The notes: generated by a model from the sequence alone, not told the origin. 30,364 bases of DNA from Lachnospiraceae bacterium (GCA_009774155.1 VSNE01000478.1:1-30364); one strand, 5' to 3'. Numbered from the stretch's first letter, positions 15,480-23,021 are shown. Numbers and translations are program-made.

Positions 15480-16041
15480 TTATTCGACCGTCTGCCCGAT
15501 TGCTTCGAGCGACTCTTTGATCTGGGTGAGGTTTTCCTTCGTCGCCTCGTCCTCTGCCTTTTCTGCTCCGCGGTACACATACTTCACGGCCTGCTCCATA
15601 TCCATGCCGAGATTGTAATAATTACGGGCCCCTTCGTCGCCGTCGTATGCGTACTCCAGCCAGAAGCCGTAGAACATGGCCCGCTCCATTGTCTCATTAT
15701 CGCCGTAATAATCAGGGTAATGCTCTACAATGAACGCCACGGCCTCGTCCCTCATTTCCTCCGTGACGTCCCCTGCCACGGAGTCCTTCGCCTCGCGTGC
15801 CAGCGCATCCACCTTCGCGCTCGTGTTCGGCTCCGGCTCTGCTGCGGACGGCTCCGACTCTGCCGGGGCGCTTGCCTGAGTGGGCGGCTCCGAGCTCGGA
15901 GTGCCCGCCGTCTGATCGCTGCCCTTATTCCCCTCCAACGGCAGCGGCCAGCACCAAAACAGCCACAACGCCAACAATGATCCACTTCTTTTTGCCGTTT
16001 TTTCCCTCGCCCGGCCCGGCTTTTTTCTCTGATTTACTCAT
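15480..16041 (-). pseudogene. Membrane-anchored/secreted accessory protein, apparently frameshifted
   Basis: Reading the - strand from ATG 16041 (GGAGG ribosome site upstream, near 16051-16055) gives a normal N-terminus: MSKSEKKAGPGEGKNGKKK, then a membrane helix WIIVGVVAVLVLAAAVGG, then a stop. The other frame continues without break from the same point as NKGSDQTAGTPSSEPPTQ..., a Pro/Ser/Glu linker and an acidic helical domain of about 110 residues ending SLEAIGQTVE. Removing one base from the CCCC run at 15930-15933 would join both parts into one protein of about 186 residues, membrane-anchored with an external domain. So this is a broken gene, a phase-variable gene, a programmed shift, or a sequencing error. 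It is convergent to the late operon and could be a lysogenic-conversion gene. Confidence 0.65.
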
Positions 16042-16099
16042 GTAAATTAAACCTCCATTTCCATGACTTTTTTATTTGCGTTTTTTCGCGTTAGTCATG

Positions 16100-16165
16100 T
16101 TTGGGATAATTATAGACGATGAATCATGCTAAAGTCAATATGCTGTCTACCTATCTTTGGGATAA
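16100..16165 (+). repeat. Direct repeat TTTGGGATAA upstream of the first XRE gene
   Basis: TTTGGGATAA occurs at 16100-16109 and again at 16156-16165, the second copy just before the ribosome site of the XRE gene at 16184. The stretch between the two divergent genes (16042-16183) should hold promoters for both. The repeats are candidates for regulator binding, but no clear -35/-10 pair was found. Confidence 0.35.
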
Positions 16166-16183
16166 AAAAGGAGGCGCAACGCC

Positions 16184-16432
16184 ATGAAACTATACAAATA
16201 CACCGACGGCAGAGCCAACGCCTCCGGCCAAAAAATAAAGGAACGCCGGGAGGCTGCCGGACTATCTCAGGAAGAACTCGCGGCCCAGCTCCAGCTCGCC
16301 GGGCTGAACCTGAACCAAAAGGCAATAAGCCGGATCGAAACCGGCGAGCGCGTCGTGCCAGACTTCGAGCTGCTCTACTTCTCGAAGGTGCTAAACGTGC
16401 AAATTTGCGAGCTGCTGCCTGCTGATGAATGA
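16184..16432 (+). CDS. XRE-family helix-turn-helix regulator (first copy)
   Basis: The 82-residue protein carries one Cro/CI-type HTH at about residues 15-70: GQKIKERREAAGLSQEELAAQL, then NLNQKAISRIETGERVVPDFELLYFSKVLNV. It has no extra domain, so it binds DNA as a small dimer of the Cro/antirepressor or lysogeny-switch type. ATG 16184 follows AAAAAGGAGG (16165-16174). It ends in a strong terminator, so it is a separate transcription unit from the next HTH gene. Position between lysis genes and transposase fits a lysogeny control module. Confidence 0.85.
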   Translation: MKLYKYTDGRANASGQKIKERREAAGLSQEELAAQLQLAGLNLNQKAISRIETGERVVPDFELLYFSKVLNVQICELLPADE

Positions 16433-16454
16433 GGACGGGGAACCGTCCTTTTTT
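16433..16454 (+). terminator. Terminator of the first XRE gene
   Basis: GGACGG (16433-16438) pairs with CCGTCC (16443-16448) around a GGAA tetraloop (GNRA type) and is followed by TTTTTT. It begins directly after the stop codon. Confidence 0.85.
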
Positions 16455-16479
16455 ATTTGCGAAAAAATGCGAAACGCGC

Positions 16480-16529
16480 TTGACAATACGCCGATAAAGG
16501 CGTATTATATAAACACGCCGATAAAGGCG
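16480..16529 (+). promoter_or_regulatory. Sigma-A-type promoter with tandem operator-like repeats before the second XRE gene
   Basis: TTGACA (16480-16485), 17 bases, TATTAT (16503-16508). The element CGCCGATAAAGGCG occurs twice, at 16489-16502 and 16516-16529, 27 bases apart. The first copy is the centre of an 8-bp inverted repeat, AATACGCC / GGCGTATT, with a GATAAA loop lying between the -35 and -10. The second covers the likely transcription start. This is a clear design for repression, probably by the adjacent XRE protein. Confidence 0.8.
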
Positions 16530-16549
16530 CATTTTGGAGGTGATACGCT

Positions 16550-16786
16550 ATGAATATCAAAGAAATGAGAAAAGACAAAGGGCTGACACAAAAGCAGTTG
16601 GCCGAGCAGATCGGCGTAAATATCAGGTGGGTGCAGAAATTAGAGGCCGGGGACACTAAGCTGGAAAATATCACATTCTTAAACGCCATAAAATTGATCC
16701 GGGCCCTGACTCCATACGACGACGAAAAACAGCTTGCGCGGGAAATGTATATCATACTCAAACGCACGCTGCAAGAAAATGATTAA
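16550..16786 (+). CDS. XRE-family helix-turn-helix regulator (second copy)
   Basis: This 78-residue protein is a bare HTH domain: MNIKEMRKDKGLTQKQLAEQIGVNIRWVQKLEAGDTKLENITFLNAIKLIRAL. The recognition helix lies near residues 25-36. A short helical tail follows. ATG 16550 has TTGGAGGTG (16535-16543) in front. The promoter upstream overlaps two copies of CGCCGATAAAGGCG, so autoregulation is likely. It has its own terminator and lies before the transposase gene; it may control lysogeny and transposition, an inference from order. Confidence 0.85.
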   Translation: MNIKEMRKDKGLTQKQLAEQIGVNIRWVQKLEAGDTKLENITFLNAIKLIRALTPYDDEKQLAREMYIILKRTLQEND

Positions 16787-16799
16787 GGGACAGGAAAGC

Positions 16800-16832
16800 G
16801 GGAGCGGCTACGGCTGCTCCCTTATTTTTATT
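16800..16832 (+). terminator. Terminator with UNCG tetraloop after the second XRE gene
   Basis: GGGAGCGGC (16800-16808) pairs with GCTGCTCCC (16813-16821), with one G-T pair, around a TACG loop closed by C-G, the extra-stable cUNCGg form. TTATTTTTATTT follows. It separates the XRE gene from the transposase gene and would limit readthrough into it. Confidence 0.8.
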
Positions 16833-16848
16833 TATGGAGGGCATAAGC

Positions 16849-17892
16849 ATGAGACGCTTCAAACATTTAAGTAAAACCGACCGACTCCGCATGGAGGCCC
16901 ATTTAAGGGACAAAAAGACACCGAAAGAGATCGCGGAGATCCTCGGCGTCCATATTTCCACAATATACCGCGAAAAGAAGCGTGGAGAGTATCAGCACCG
17001 GAACAGTGACTACACAGAAGAAACCCGGTACAGCTCAGACCTCGGCGAAATGAAATACCGCGCCAACCTCGCAGCGAAGGGCGCGGACATAAAGCTCGGC
17101 AAGGATCACGAGCTGGCCGAGTATATAGAACGCCGGATCGCTGACGACAAGCTCTCGCCTGCTGCCGTTCTGGGCGAAATCGAGGCCAACGGAATGAGCT
17201 TCAAGACTTCGATCAGCGTCAACACCCTATACAGCTACATAGAAAAGGGCGTTTTTCTGCGGCTCACGAATGGCAGCCTCCCACAAAAGGGTGATAAAAA
17301 ACGCGCATATCATAAAGTGAAAGCGCAGAAACGCCCGCCGAAGGGTGAGAGCATAGAAAAGCGCCCGGAGGAAATCGACGAGCGATCCACCTTCGGGCAC
17401 TGGGAAATGGACACCGTAGTGAGTGCCAGACCGGGCAAGGCTGCCATTCTGGTGCTCACCGAACGGCTCACCCGCGAAGAAATCACAGCTAAGCTCCCAG
17501 ACAAAAGCGCGGCCAGCGTGGTGCAGGCCCTCGACAATCTGGAGCGCGAGTGGGGCGACAAGTTCCCACTGGTATTCCAGACAATCACCGTGGACAATGG
17601 GAGCGAGTTTGCCGACTGTCCCAGTATGGAGCGCAGCGCTCTGGGCGACGGCTCACGGACTAAGCTCTACTACTGCCACCCGTACAGCTCATACGAGCGC
17701 GGCAGCAACGAGAACCTCAACAAGATGATCCGGCGCTGGCTGCCGAAGGGGACGAACTTTGACGAGATCGCCGACGAAGTGATCGAAGCTGTCACCGTCT
17801 GGATCAATAACTACCCGCGGAAAATCCTCGGCTATATGACCGCGGATCGGCTATTTCAGGCGCATTTATCGGCTATTTTGGGGGCCGCTTAA
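16849..17892 (+). CDS. IS30-family DDE transposase, possibly the phage recombinase
   Basis: ATG 16849 lies 8 bases after GGAGG (16836-16840), giving 347 residues; ATG 16834 overlaps that site and is unlikely. The N-terminus has an IS30-type HTH (SKTDRLRMEAHLRDKKTPKEIAEILGVHISTIYRE, about 8-42). The DDE core is complete: D188 in GHWEMDTV, D249 in TVDNGSEF, E283 in YERGSNEN, with 33 residues between the last two as in IS30. It should cut and join DNA ends. Base composition and ribosome site look like the phage genes, and no inverted repeats flank the gene closely, so it is probably phage-borne, not a later IS insertion. Confidence 0.85.
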   Translation: MRRFKHLSKTDRLRMEAHLRDKKTPKEIAEILGVHISTIYREKKRGEYQHRNSDYTEETRYSSDLGEMKYRANLAAKGADIKLGKDHELAEYIERRIADDKLSPAAVLGEIEANGMSFKTSISVNTLYSYIEKGVFLRLTNGSLPQKGDKKRAYHKVKAQKRPPKGESIEKRPEEIDERSTFGHWEMDTVVSARPGKAAILVLTERLTREEITAKLPDKSAASVVQALDNLEREWGDKFPLVFQTITVDNGSEFADCPSMERSALGDGSRTKLYYCHPYSSYERGSNENLNKMIRRWLPKGTNFDEIADEVIEAVTVWINNYPRKILGYMTADRLFQAHLSAILGAA

Positions 17893-17942
17893 AATTTTTT
17901 ATATTTTTTTCGCATTTACTCTTGACATTTGCCCAAAACAGC
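17893..17942. other. Probable prophage right end / host junction
   Basis: These 50 AT-rich bases lie between the transposase stop and the host DUF4250 stop codon. On one side all genes have GC-rich phage codons; on the other, moderate host composition begins. The stretch contains TTTTTTCGCATTT and TTGACA. A related AAATGCGAAA string occurs in the opposite orientation at 16465-16474. No tRNA or att-like core is seen. The exact end cannot be fixed without the left end or an empty site. Confidence 0.5.
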
Positions 17943-18113
17943 TTAAACAAAACGATTTAGATTTGCATCGTACTCATAATCAATACTCCGAAGCTTCTGA
18001 ACAATCATCTCGGCATCCGCGCCTTTGTCATTACAAAGGCTCTGAAAATCCGGATAGAAGTCACGAAGCTGAGTGTTGATATAGCTTAACAGCATCATCG
18101 GTTCCTTCGGCAT
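17943..18113 (-). CDS. DUF4250-family small protein
   Basis: A 56-residue protein reads MPKEPMMLLSYINTQLRD then FYPDFQSLCNDKGAD and YEYDANLNRFV. The P.eP.MLLS.iN..LRD.yp....LC pattern is that of DUF4250, a small Clostridia family without known function. The start codon shares one base with the clpB stop (TAATG), and clpB's last codons contain the AAAGGAG ribosome site, so the two are translationally coupled in one operon. It is therefore probably co-induced with clpB in heat or protein stress. The prophage end lies within about 50 bases after its stop. Confidence 0.8.
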   Translation of the reverse strand: MPKEPMMLLSYINTQLRDFYPDFQSLCNDKGADAEMIVQKLRSIDYEYDANLNRFV

Positions 18114-20707
18114 TATTCTACTGCTCCTTTTGTACGGATAGTAAGTCCATCCGTATCCCTGTCCACAATCATAACACTTCCCGCCTGCGCCTGTCCAGAC
18201 AAAATATATCTGGCGGCCATAGTTTCCACATATTTTTGCAGATAACGTTTCAGGGGGCGGGCTCCATAGACCGGATCATAGCCGTTTTCCGCAATATACT
18301 TCTTGGCTGTATCTGTAAGCTCCAGGAAAAGCTCTTTATCCGCCAGACGCCGGTTCAGATCCAGAACCAGCAGATCCACAATATGGCTGATGTTGTCTTT
18401 TGTCAGAGGCTTAAACAGAATCGTTTCATCCAGACGGTTTAAAAATTCCGGACGGAAATGATTCCGAAGCTCGCTCATAACCTGCGCTTCTGCCTCCGGG
18501 CGGATGTCTCCGTTCTGATCAATCCCTTCCAAAAGGTAAGAAGATCCGATATTGGAGGTCATAATCAGAATCGTATTTTTAAAGTCCACCGTCCTCCCCT
18601 GGGAATCCGTGATCCGTCCGTCATCCAGAACCTGAAGGAGCACATTGAATACATCCGGATGCGCCTTTTCCACCTCATCAAACAAAACCACGGAGTACGG
18701 GTGTCTGCGGACCGCTTCTGTAAGCTGGCCTCCTTCTTCATATCCCACATATCCGGGAGGCGCTCCAATCAGCCGGGATACGGAGTATTTCTCCATATAT
18801 TCGCTCATATCAATGCGCACCATATTCTGCTCGTCGTCAAACAGGCTGGCGGCCAGCGTCTTTGCAAGCTCCGTCTTGCCCACTCCCGTAGGCCCAAGGA
18901 ACAGGAAGGAACCGATAGGCTTACTGGGGTCCTTGATTCCGGCTTTGGAACGGATAATGGCGTCTGCCACCTTCCGCACGCCTTCGTCCTGGCCGATCAC
19001 TCTTTTGTGAAGCTCTTCATCCAAATGCAGCGTCTTATTACGCTCACTCTCGGTAAGCTTGGATACCGGAATACCGGTCCACCGGGAAATAATACGCGCA
19101 ATCTCCTCATCGGTCACACTTTCATGAACCAGGGACAGATCCTGTTTCTTAACCTTTTCCTCTTCTTCAGAAAGCTGCTTCTGGAGCTGCGGCAGTCTGC
19201 CGTACTGAAGCTGGGCCGCCTTTTCCAGATCATAATTTCTCTGGGCGGACTGGATCTGTTTGTTCACGTCCTCAATCTCTTCCCTCAGCTTAGACAGGTT
19301 TTCAACCAAATGCTTTTCGTCGTCCCACCGGGCCTTTTTATTCGTAAATTCATCCCGAAGCTCTGCCAGCTCCTTCTGAAGCGCCGACAGACGATCCTGA
19401 CTTAAGCGGTCGGTCTCTTTCTTCAAAGCCGCCTCTTCAATCTCAAGCTGCAGGACTCTTCTTCTCAGCTCGTCCAGCTCTGTAGGCATGGAATCCAGCT
19501 CTGTCTTAATCAGGGCACAGGCCTCATCCACCAGGTCAATGGCTTTGTCCGGCAGAAATCTCTCCGAAATATACCTGTGTGACAGAACCGCAGCCGATAC
19601 GAGCGCAGAATCTGTAATCTTGACCCCATGGAACACTTCATACCGTTCCTTCAGCCCCCGCAGGATAGATATGGTATCCTCCACGGTCGGTTCATCCACC
19701 AGCACCTGCTGAAACCGGCGCTCCAGCGCCGCATCCTTCTCAATATACTGCCGGTACTCATCCAGCGTCGTCGCTCCGATACAATGAAGCTCTCCTCTTG
19801 CCAGCAGCGGCTTTAACATATTGCCGGCATCCATGGCGCCGTCCGTCTTGCCGGCCCCCACTATCAAATGAAGCTCATCAATAAACAGAATAATTTGTCC
19901 TTCGCTTTTTCTCACTTCCTCGAGAACAGCCTTTAACCGCTCCTCGAATTCTCCGCGGTACTTGGCTCCCGCCACCAGCGCTCCCATATCCAGGGCAAAT
20001 ACCTTTTTATCCTTCAGCCCCTCCGGGACATCTCCCCGGACAATCCGCTGGGCAAGCCCTTCCGCAACTGCCGTCTTGCCCACCCCCGGTTCACCGATCA
20101 GAACCGGATTGTTCTTTGTTTTACGGGACAGGATACGGATGACATTCCGAATCTCCGCATCGCGGCCGATAACCGGATCCAGCTTCTGCTCTCTGGCGCG
20201 CTCCACCAAATCATAACCATATTTATTCAATGTGTCATAGGTTGCCTCCGGATTGTCGCTGGTCACCCGCTGATTGCCCCGGACCGTAGACAATGCCTGA
20301 AGAAATCCGTCTCTGGTGATACCGTTTTCCTTGAACAGCGCTTTTACTGACGGACTTGGGTTATCCAGAAGAGACAAAAACAGATGCTCCACGGAAACAT
20401 ACTCATCTCCCATGCGCTTTGCCTCGTCCTCTGCGCTGATCAATGCCTTATTCAGATACTGCCCCACATAAGGCTGGCCTCCTGATACCTTTACTCTTTT
20501 ATTCAGCGCCTCTTCTGTCCTTTCCTTAAATAAGACAGCGTCTATATCCATCTTTGCTATCAGTCTGGCTATCAGGCTCTCCTCCTGATTCAGCAGACTG
20601 TATAGCAGATGCTCCTGCTCAATCTCCTGATTTCCATATTCCAGAGCCACCTTCTCCAGATCATTGACTGCCTGAACGGATTTCTGCGTAAATTTCTGAA
20701 AATTCAT
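18113..20707 (-). CDS. clpB: ATP-dependent disaggregase ClpB
   Basis: This 864-residue class-1 Clp ATPase has full family length. Domains: Clp N-domain 1-145; NBD1 with Walker A GEPGVGKT at 205-212 and Walker B ILFIDELH near 273-280; a long middle coiled coil at about 405-525, the ClpB hallmark; NBD2 with Walker A GPTGVGKT at 605-612, Walker B VVLFDEVEKAH at 673-683 and pore loop GYVGYEEGG at 652-660. There is no ClpP-binding tripeptide loop. With DnaK/DnaJ it pulls polypeptides out of aggregates. ATG 20707 follows GGAGGG. The promoter upstream overlaps a CIRCE element, so HrcA probably controls it. The gene is followed by coupled DUF4250. Confidence 0.97.
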   Translation of the reverse strand: MNFQKFTQKSVQAVNDLEKVALEYGNQEIEQEHLLYSLLNQEESLIARLIAKMDIDAVLFKERTEEALNKRVKVSGGQPYVGQYLNKALISAEDEAKRMGDEYVSVEHLFLSLLDNPSPSVKALFKENGITRDGFLQALSTVRGNQRVTSDNPEATYDTLNKYGYDLVERAREQKLDPVIGRDAEIRNVIRILSRKTKNNPVLIGEPGVGKTAVAEGLAQRIVRGDVPEGLKDKKVFALDMGALVAGAKYRGEFEERLKAVLEEVRKSEGQIILFIDELHLIVGAGKTDGAMDAGNMLKPLLARGELHCIGATTLDEYRQYIEKDAALERRFQQVLVDEPTVEDTISILRGLKERYEVFHGVKITDSALVSAAVLSHRYISERFLPDKAIDLVDEACALIKTELDSMPTELDELRRRVLQLEIEEAALKKETDRLSQDRLSALQKELAELRDEFTNKKARWDDEKHLVENLSKLREEIEDVNKQIQSAQRNYDLEKAAQLQYGRLPQLQKQLSEEEEKVKKQDLSLVHESVTDEEIARIISRWTGIPVSKLTESERNKTLHLDEELHKRVIGQDEGVRKVADAIIRSKAGIKDPSKPIGSFLFLGPTGVGKTELAKTLAASLFDDEQNMVRIDMSEYMEKYSVSRLIGAPPGYVGYEEGGQLTEAVRRHPYSVVLFDEVEKAHPDVFNVLLQVLDDGRITDSQGRTVDFKNTILIMTSNIGSSYLLEGIDQNGDIRPEAEAQVMSELRNHFRPEFLNRLDETILFKPLTKDNISHIVDLLVLDLNRRLADKELFLELTDTAKKYIAENGYDPVYGARPLKRYLQKYVETMAARYILSGQAQAGSVMIVDRDTDGLTIRTKGAVE

Positions 20708-20758
20708 ATACGCCCTCCTCTCAACTGCTGTTGTATTGTTTTTGTTTGTTCTATACGG

Positions 20759-20801
20759 ACTATAACACGCATTGTTAGCACTGTCAATAGTTGAGTGCTA
20801 A
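20759..20801 (-). promoter_or_regulatory. clpB promoter overlapped by a CIRCE (HrcA) operator
   Basis: On the - strand TTGACA (20782-20787) and TATAGT (20759-20764) are 17 bases apart. The inverted repeat TTAGCACTG-N9-GAGTGCTAA at 20775-20801 matches the CIRCE consensus TTAGCACTC-N9-GAGTGCTAA in 17 of 18 positions. It covers the -35 region, so HrcA binding would block RNA polymerase. This places clpB and DUF4250 in the class I heat-shock regulon. Confidence 0.92.
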
Positions 20802-20818
20802 TTTTTTCGGTAAATTTT

Positions 20819-20847
20819 TGCAAGGCCGGTATTTATGCGGCCTTGCA
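20819..20847 (-). terminator. Hairpin between the kinase gene and the clpB promoter
   Basis: TGCAAGGCCG (20819-20828) pairs perfectly with CGGCCTTGCA (20838-20847), loop 9 bases. It lies 30 bases past the kinase stop. The - strand transcript lacks a good U-tract after it, so termination may be weak, or the hairpin may only protect the 3' end. Confidence 0.5.
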
Positions 20848-20877
20848 GATGATAAAGCTTTTATGATTGCTGACGGC

Positions 20878-22191
20878 TCACCTCTGCAGCGGCAGCTCCA
20901 TCTCAACGGCAAAGCAATCGCCGTCCTGCCTCCACCGAAATGCGCCCTTATGCTCCTCCATAATCTTCCGGCAGGTCCGAAGCCCAATCTGAGTGCTTTC
21001 CTTTTGACTCTCCTGACTCAGACTATGATTTCGTATGCATATTTTCAGCATCTGCTCCTGTTCCGATGCCTCTATCTCCAGAGGATAGCGGATATCCCCA
21101 TATTTTTTCAGATTTGAAAGCAGGTTGTCTATGACTCTCTGGAGATATTCGCTGTCCACCAGAACCTGCCCGGTCAGTTCTCCAATCTGACATGCAAGGC
21201 AGCCTCCCTGCTCCTGCCAGTCAAAAAACTGACCATTGCATAAATCCTCCAGCAAATCCTCGCAGGAAGTAAGGCAGAACTGGTAATTGTTTTCCCTTTT
21301 TCCATATACAAGAAAATATTCAAACAGCCGGTCCGACATTTTTTTCATCTGAAATGCTTTTTCCCTGCAATGCTCCAGGTATTTGCAAAGCTGCTCCTCA
21401 TCCTCATAACGGTGCATATTCAGAAGCTCCAGATAGCCAATCAGAGAAGTAAGCGGCGTTCTCAGATCATGGGACATGGCAGTCACCAGCTCCGCATTAG
21501 CCTTTTCTGCCTCATCTTTCATAAGCTGCTGATCCAGAATATTGTTCTTCAGGTTCTCGATTCCTTCCGCAAGCCCGGTAATCTCATCACTGCCCCGGAT
21601 CGTCATAGGATATTCCAGATTTCCGCTGCCCAGAATCTTAAGCTCCTGCCCCAGACGGTTAATATAGCGTATTTTCCGGTGAATCAGCAGAAACAAAAGC
21701 AGAATAAACACGATACTGCCGATTGCAAAGCCCGCTATATCAATCACATAAAAGTACTTGGTATTGACATAAAAATCTATCTCTGCCTTAATTTTCGTTC
21801 CATCCATCAGCGTCACGTCATAATACCGAATCTGGCTATAGACGTTACCGGCAGAATTCTCTTCTTCCAGGCCCTCATAAGATCCCATAAGAGCCTCCAC
21901 GTCTTTATAGAACATAATATACATGCCGTGTTCTTTTTGCACCCAGTCAAACAGAAGCTCCATATTATCCTTGGTTACCTGATGATTGCTGATAAACCGC
22001 TGAAGACTGTCCAGGCTCTCGGATACCCGCTGCTCATAATCTTCCTCCTGATTTTCCCGGTTGATATAATACTGAAATGCCACATCCTCCACCACATTGG
22101 CAGACAGAATTCCCGCCGCCAGCGAAACAATCGTCATCAGTATCAGCTCCAGCGTCAGCCTGCGCCTTCGTTTTTTCTTTTTAATTAACAC
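20878..22191 (-). CDS. Sensor histidine kinase (HAMP type) with reduced ATP-binding motifs
   Basis: The likely start is GTG 22191, overlapping the response regulator stop by 11 bases, and gives 437 residues: a very basic N-terminus (LIKKKKRRRR), membrane helix about 13-31, external sensor domain about 35-147, second membrane helix about 150-170, HAMP region to about 225, H-box AMSHDLRTPLTS with H241, and N-box IDNLLSNLKKYGD with N356. The G1 box (DxGxG) is absent: the strand LKICIRNHS passes directly into SLSQESQKESTQIGLRTCRKIM. The ATP lid is therefore very short. It should phosphorylate the adjacent OmpR-type regulator. The ligand is not deducible. Confidence 0.85.
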   Translation of the reverse strand: MLIKKKKRRRRLTLELILMTIVSLAAGILSANVVEDVAFQYYINRENQEEDYEQRVSESLDSLQRFISNHQVTKDNMELLFDWVQKEHGMYIMFYKDVEALMGSYEGLEEENSAGNVYSQIRYYDVTLMDGTKIKAEIDFYVNTKYFYVIDIAGFAIGSIVFILLLFLLIHRKIRYINRLGQELKILGSGNLEYPMTIRGSDEITGLAEGIENLKNNILDQQLMKDEAEKANAELVTAMSHDLRTPLTSLIGYLELLNMHRYEDEEQLCKYLEHCREKAFQMKKMSDRLFEYFLVYGKRENNYQFCLTSCEDLLEDLCNGQFFDWQEQGGCLACQIGELTGQVLVDSEYLQRVIDNLLSNLKKYGDIRYPLEIEASEQEQMLKICIRNHSLSQESQKESTQIGLRTCRKIMEEHKGAFRWRQDGDCFAVEMELPLQR

Positions 22192-22867
22192 AATAACCTC
22201 TTCCCCATATATTCTGGATATAAGATTTCCCGTTCTTCTCCAGCTTCCGCCTGATATTCCGGATATGAACCATAACGGTATTGCCGGAATTCGGGAAGAA
22301 GGTTTCCTTCCAGATGGTCTCATAGATTTCTTTTACAGAAAATACCTTCCTTGGATTGGAGGCAAGGAGAAGAAGAATCTGATATTCCATCTCTGTCAGA
22401 GAAATTTTCCTGCCTCCCACCTGAACCGACTGCAGCTCCTGATCAATGGTAATATCCCGGTAGAATACAAGCTTTTCTGTCCTCTTTTCGGACTCCTGAT
22501 AAACTCTGTATCTCCGAATCAGCGCCTTTACTCTCGACAGCAGCTCCATATAAGAAAAAGGCTTTACCAGATAGTCGTCTCCTCCCGCCGAAAATCCAAG
22601 AACCTTATCATGTTCGCCGGATTTGGCGGTTAAAAACAGAATGGGGACGTTCGTATTTTCCCGGATTTCCGTACATGCCTGAATGCCGGATTTTCCCGGC
22701 ATCATAATATCCAGTATCACCAGGTCCACCTGCTCTGCCTGAGCCACCGCTTCCGCCGCATTTCCGGCCTCCAGAATCTCATAACCTTCACTTCCCAGCA
22801 TCATCCGAAGCACTTCCCGAATCTCCGGTTCGTCATCCGCCACCAAAATCCTCTGTTTTTCCTGCAT
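22181..22867 (-). CDS. OmpR/PhoB-family response regulator
   Basis: The product has 228 residues. The receiver domain (1-115) has the acidic pair D11/D12, phosphoacceptor D53 in LVILDIMMPG, T80 in LFLTAKSG and K102 in DYLVKPF. The winged-helix domain (about 130-228) ends in the typical VHIRNIRRKLE ... IQNIWGRGYCVN. As a phosphorylated dimer it binds direct repeats near target promoters. It is transcribed together with the overlapping kinase gene. The leader contains two TTAAGA hexamers 10 bases apart (22970-22985), a spacing suited to its own binding, so autoregulation is possible. Target genes are unknown. Confidence 0.93.
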   Translation of the reverse strand: MQEKQRILVADDEPEIREVLRMMLGSEGYEILEAGNAAEAVAQAEQVDLVILDIMMPGKSGIQACTEIRENTNVPILFLTAKSGEHDKVLGFSAGGDDYLVKPFSYMELLSRVKALIRRYRVYQESEKRTEKLVFYRDITIDQELQSVQVGGRKISLTEMEYQILLLLASNPRKVFSVKEIYETIWKETFFPNSGNTVMVHIRNIRRKLEKNGKSYIQNIWGRGYCVN

Positions 22868-22969
22868 CTTGCTCTTTCACCTGCCCTATTATCTGTATCT
22901 TCTGTCATCTGTATCATTTTTCTAAGTGTATCATGTCCAAACAATTCTTGCGAGTCCCCCGCTCCAGAA

Positions 22970-22985
22970 TTAAGATTTCTTAAGA
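22970..22985 (-). promoter_or_regulatory. Candidate response-regulator direct repeat
   Basis: TTAAGA occurs at 22970-22975 and 22980-22985, exactly one helical turn apart, about 105 bases before the regulator's start codon. OmpR-type proteins bind tandem half-sites of this spacing. No convincing -35/-10 pair was found in 22868-23020, so the promoter itself remains open. Confidence 0.35.
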
Positions 22986-23021
22986 CATTTCCCCAAAACT
23001 TTACTATATGATATCAGAGTC

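Noticed and set aside
16834..17942. Stand-alone IS30 insertion sequence
   Set aside because: No pair of terminal inverted repeats was found around the gene, and composition matches the phage. Not excluded, since weak repeats could be missed by eye.
17893..18113. Attachment site in a tRNA gene
   Set aside because: No tRNA-like cloverleaf sequence exists near the junction; the neighbouring host gene is DUF4250.
18458..19405. Long + strand open frame inside clpB
   Set aside because: clpB is complete and unmistakable on the - strand; this frame has no family features.
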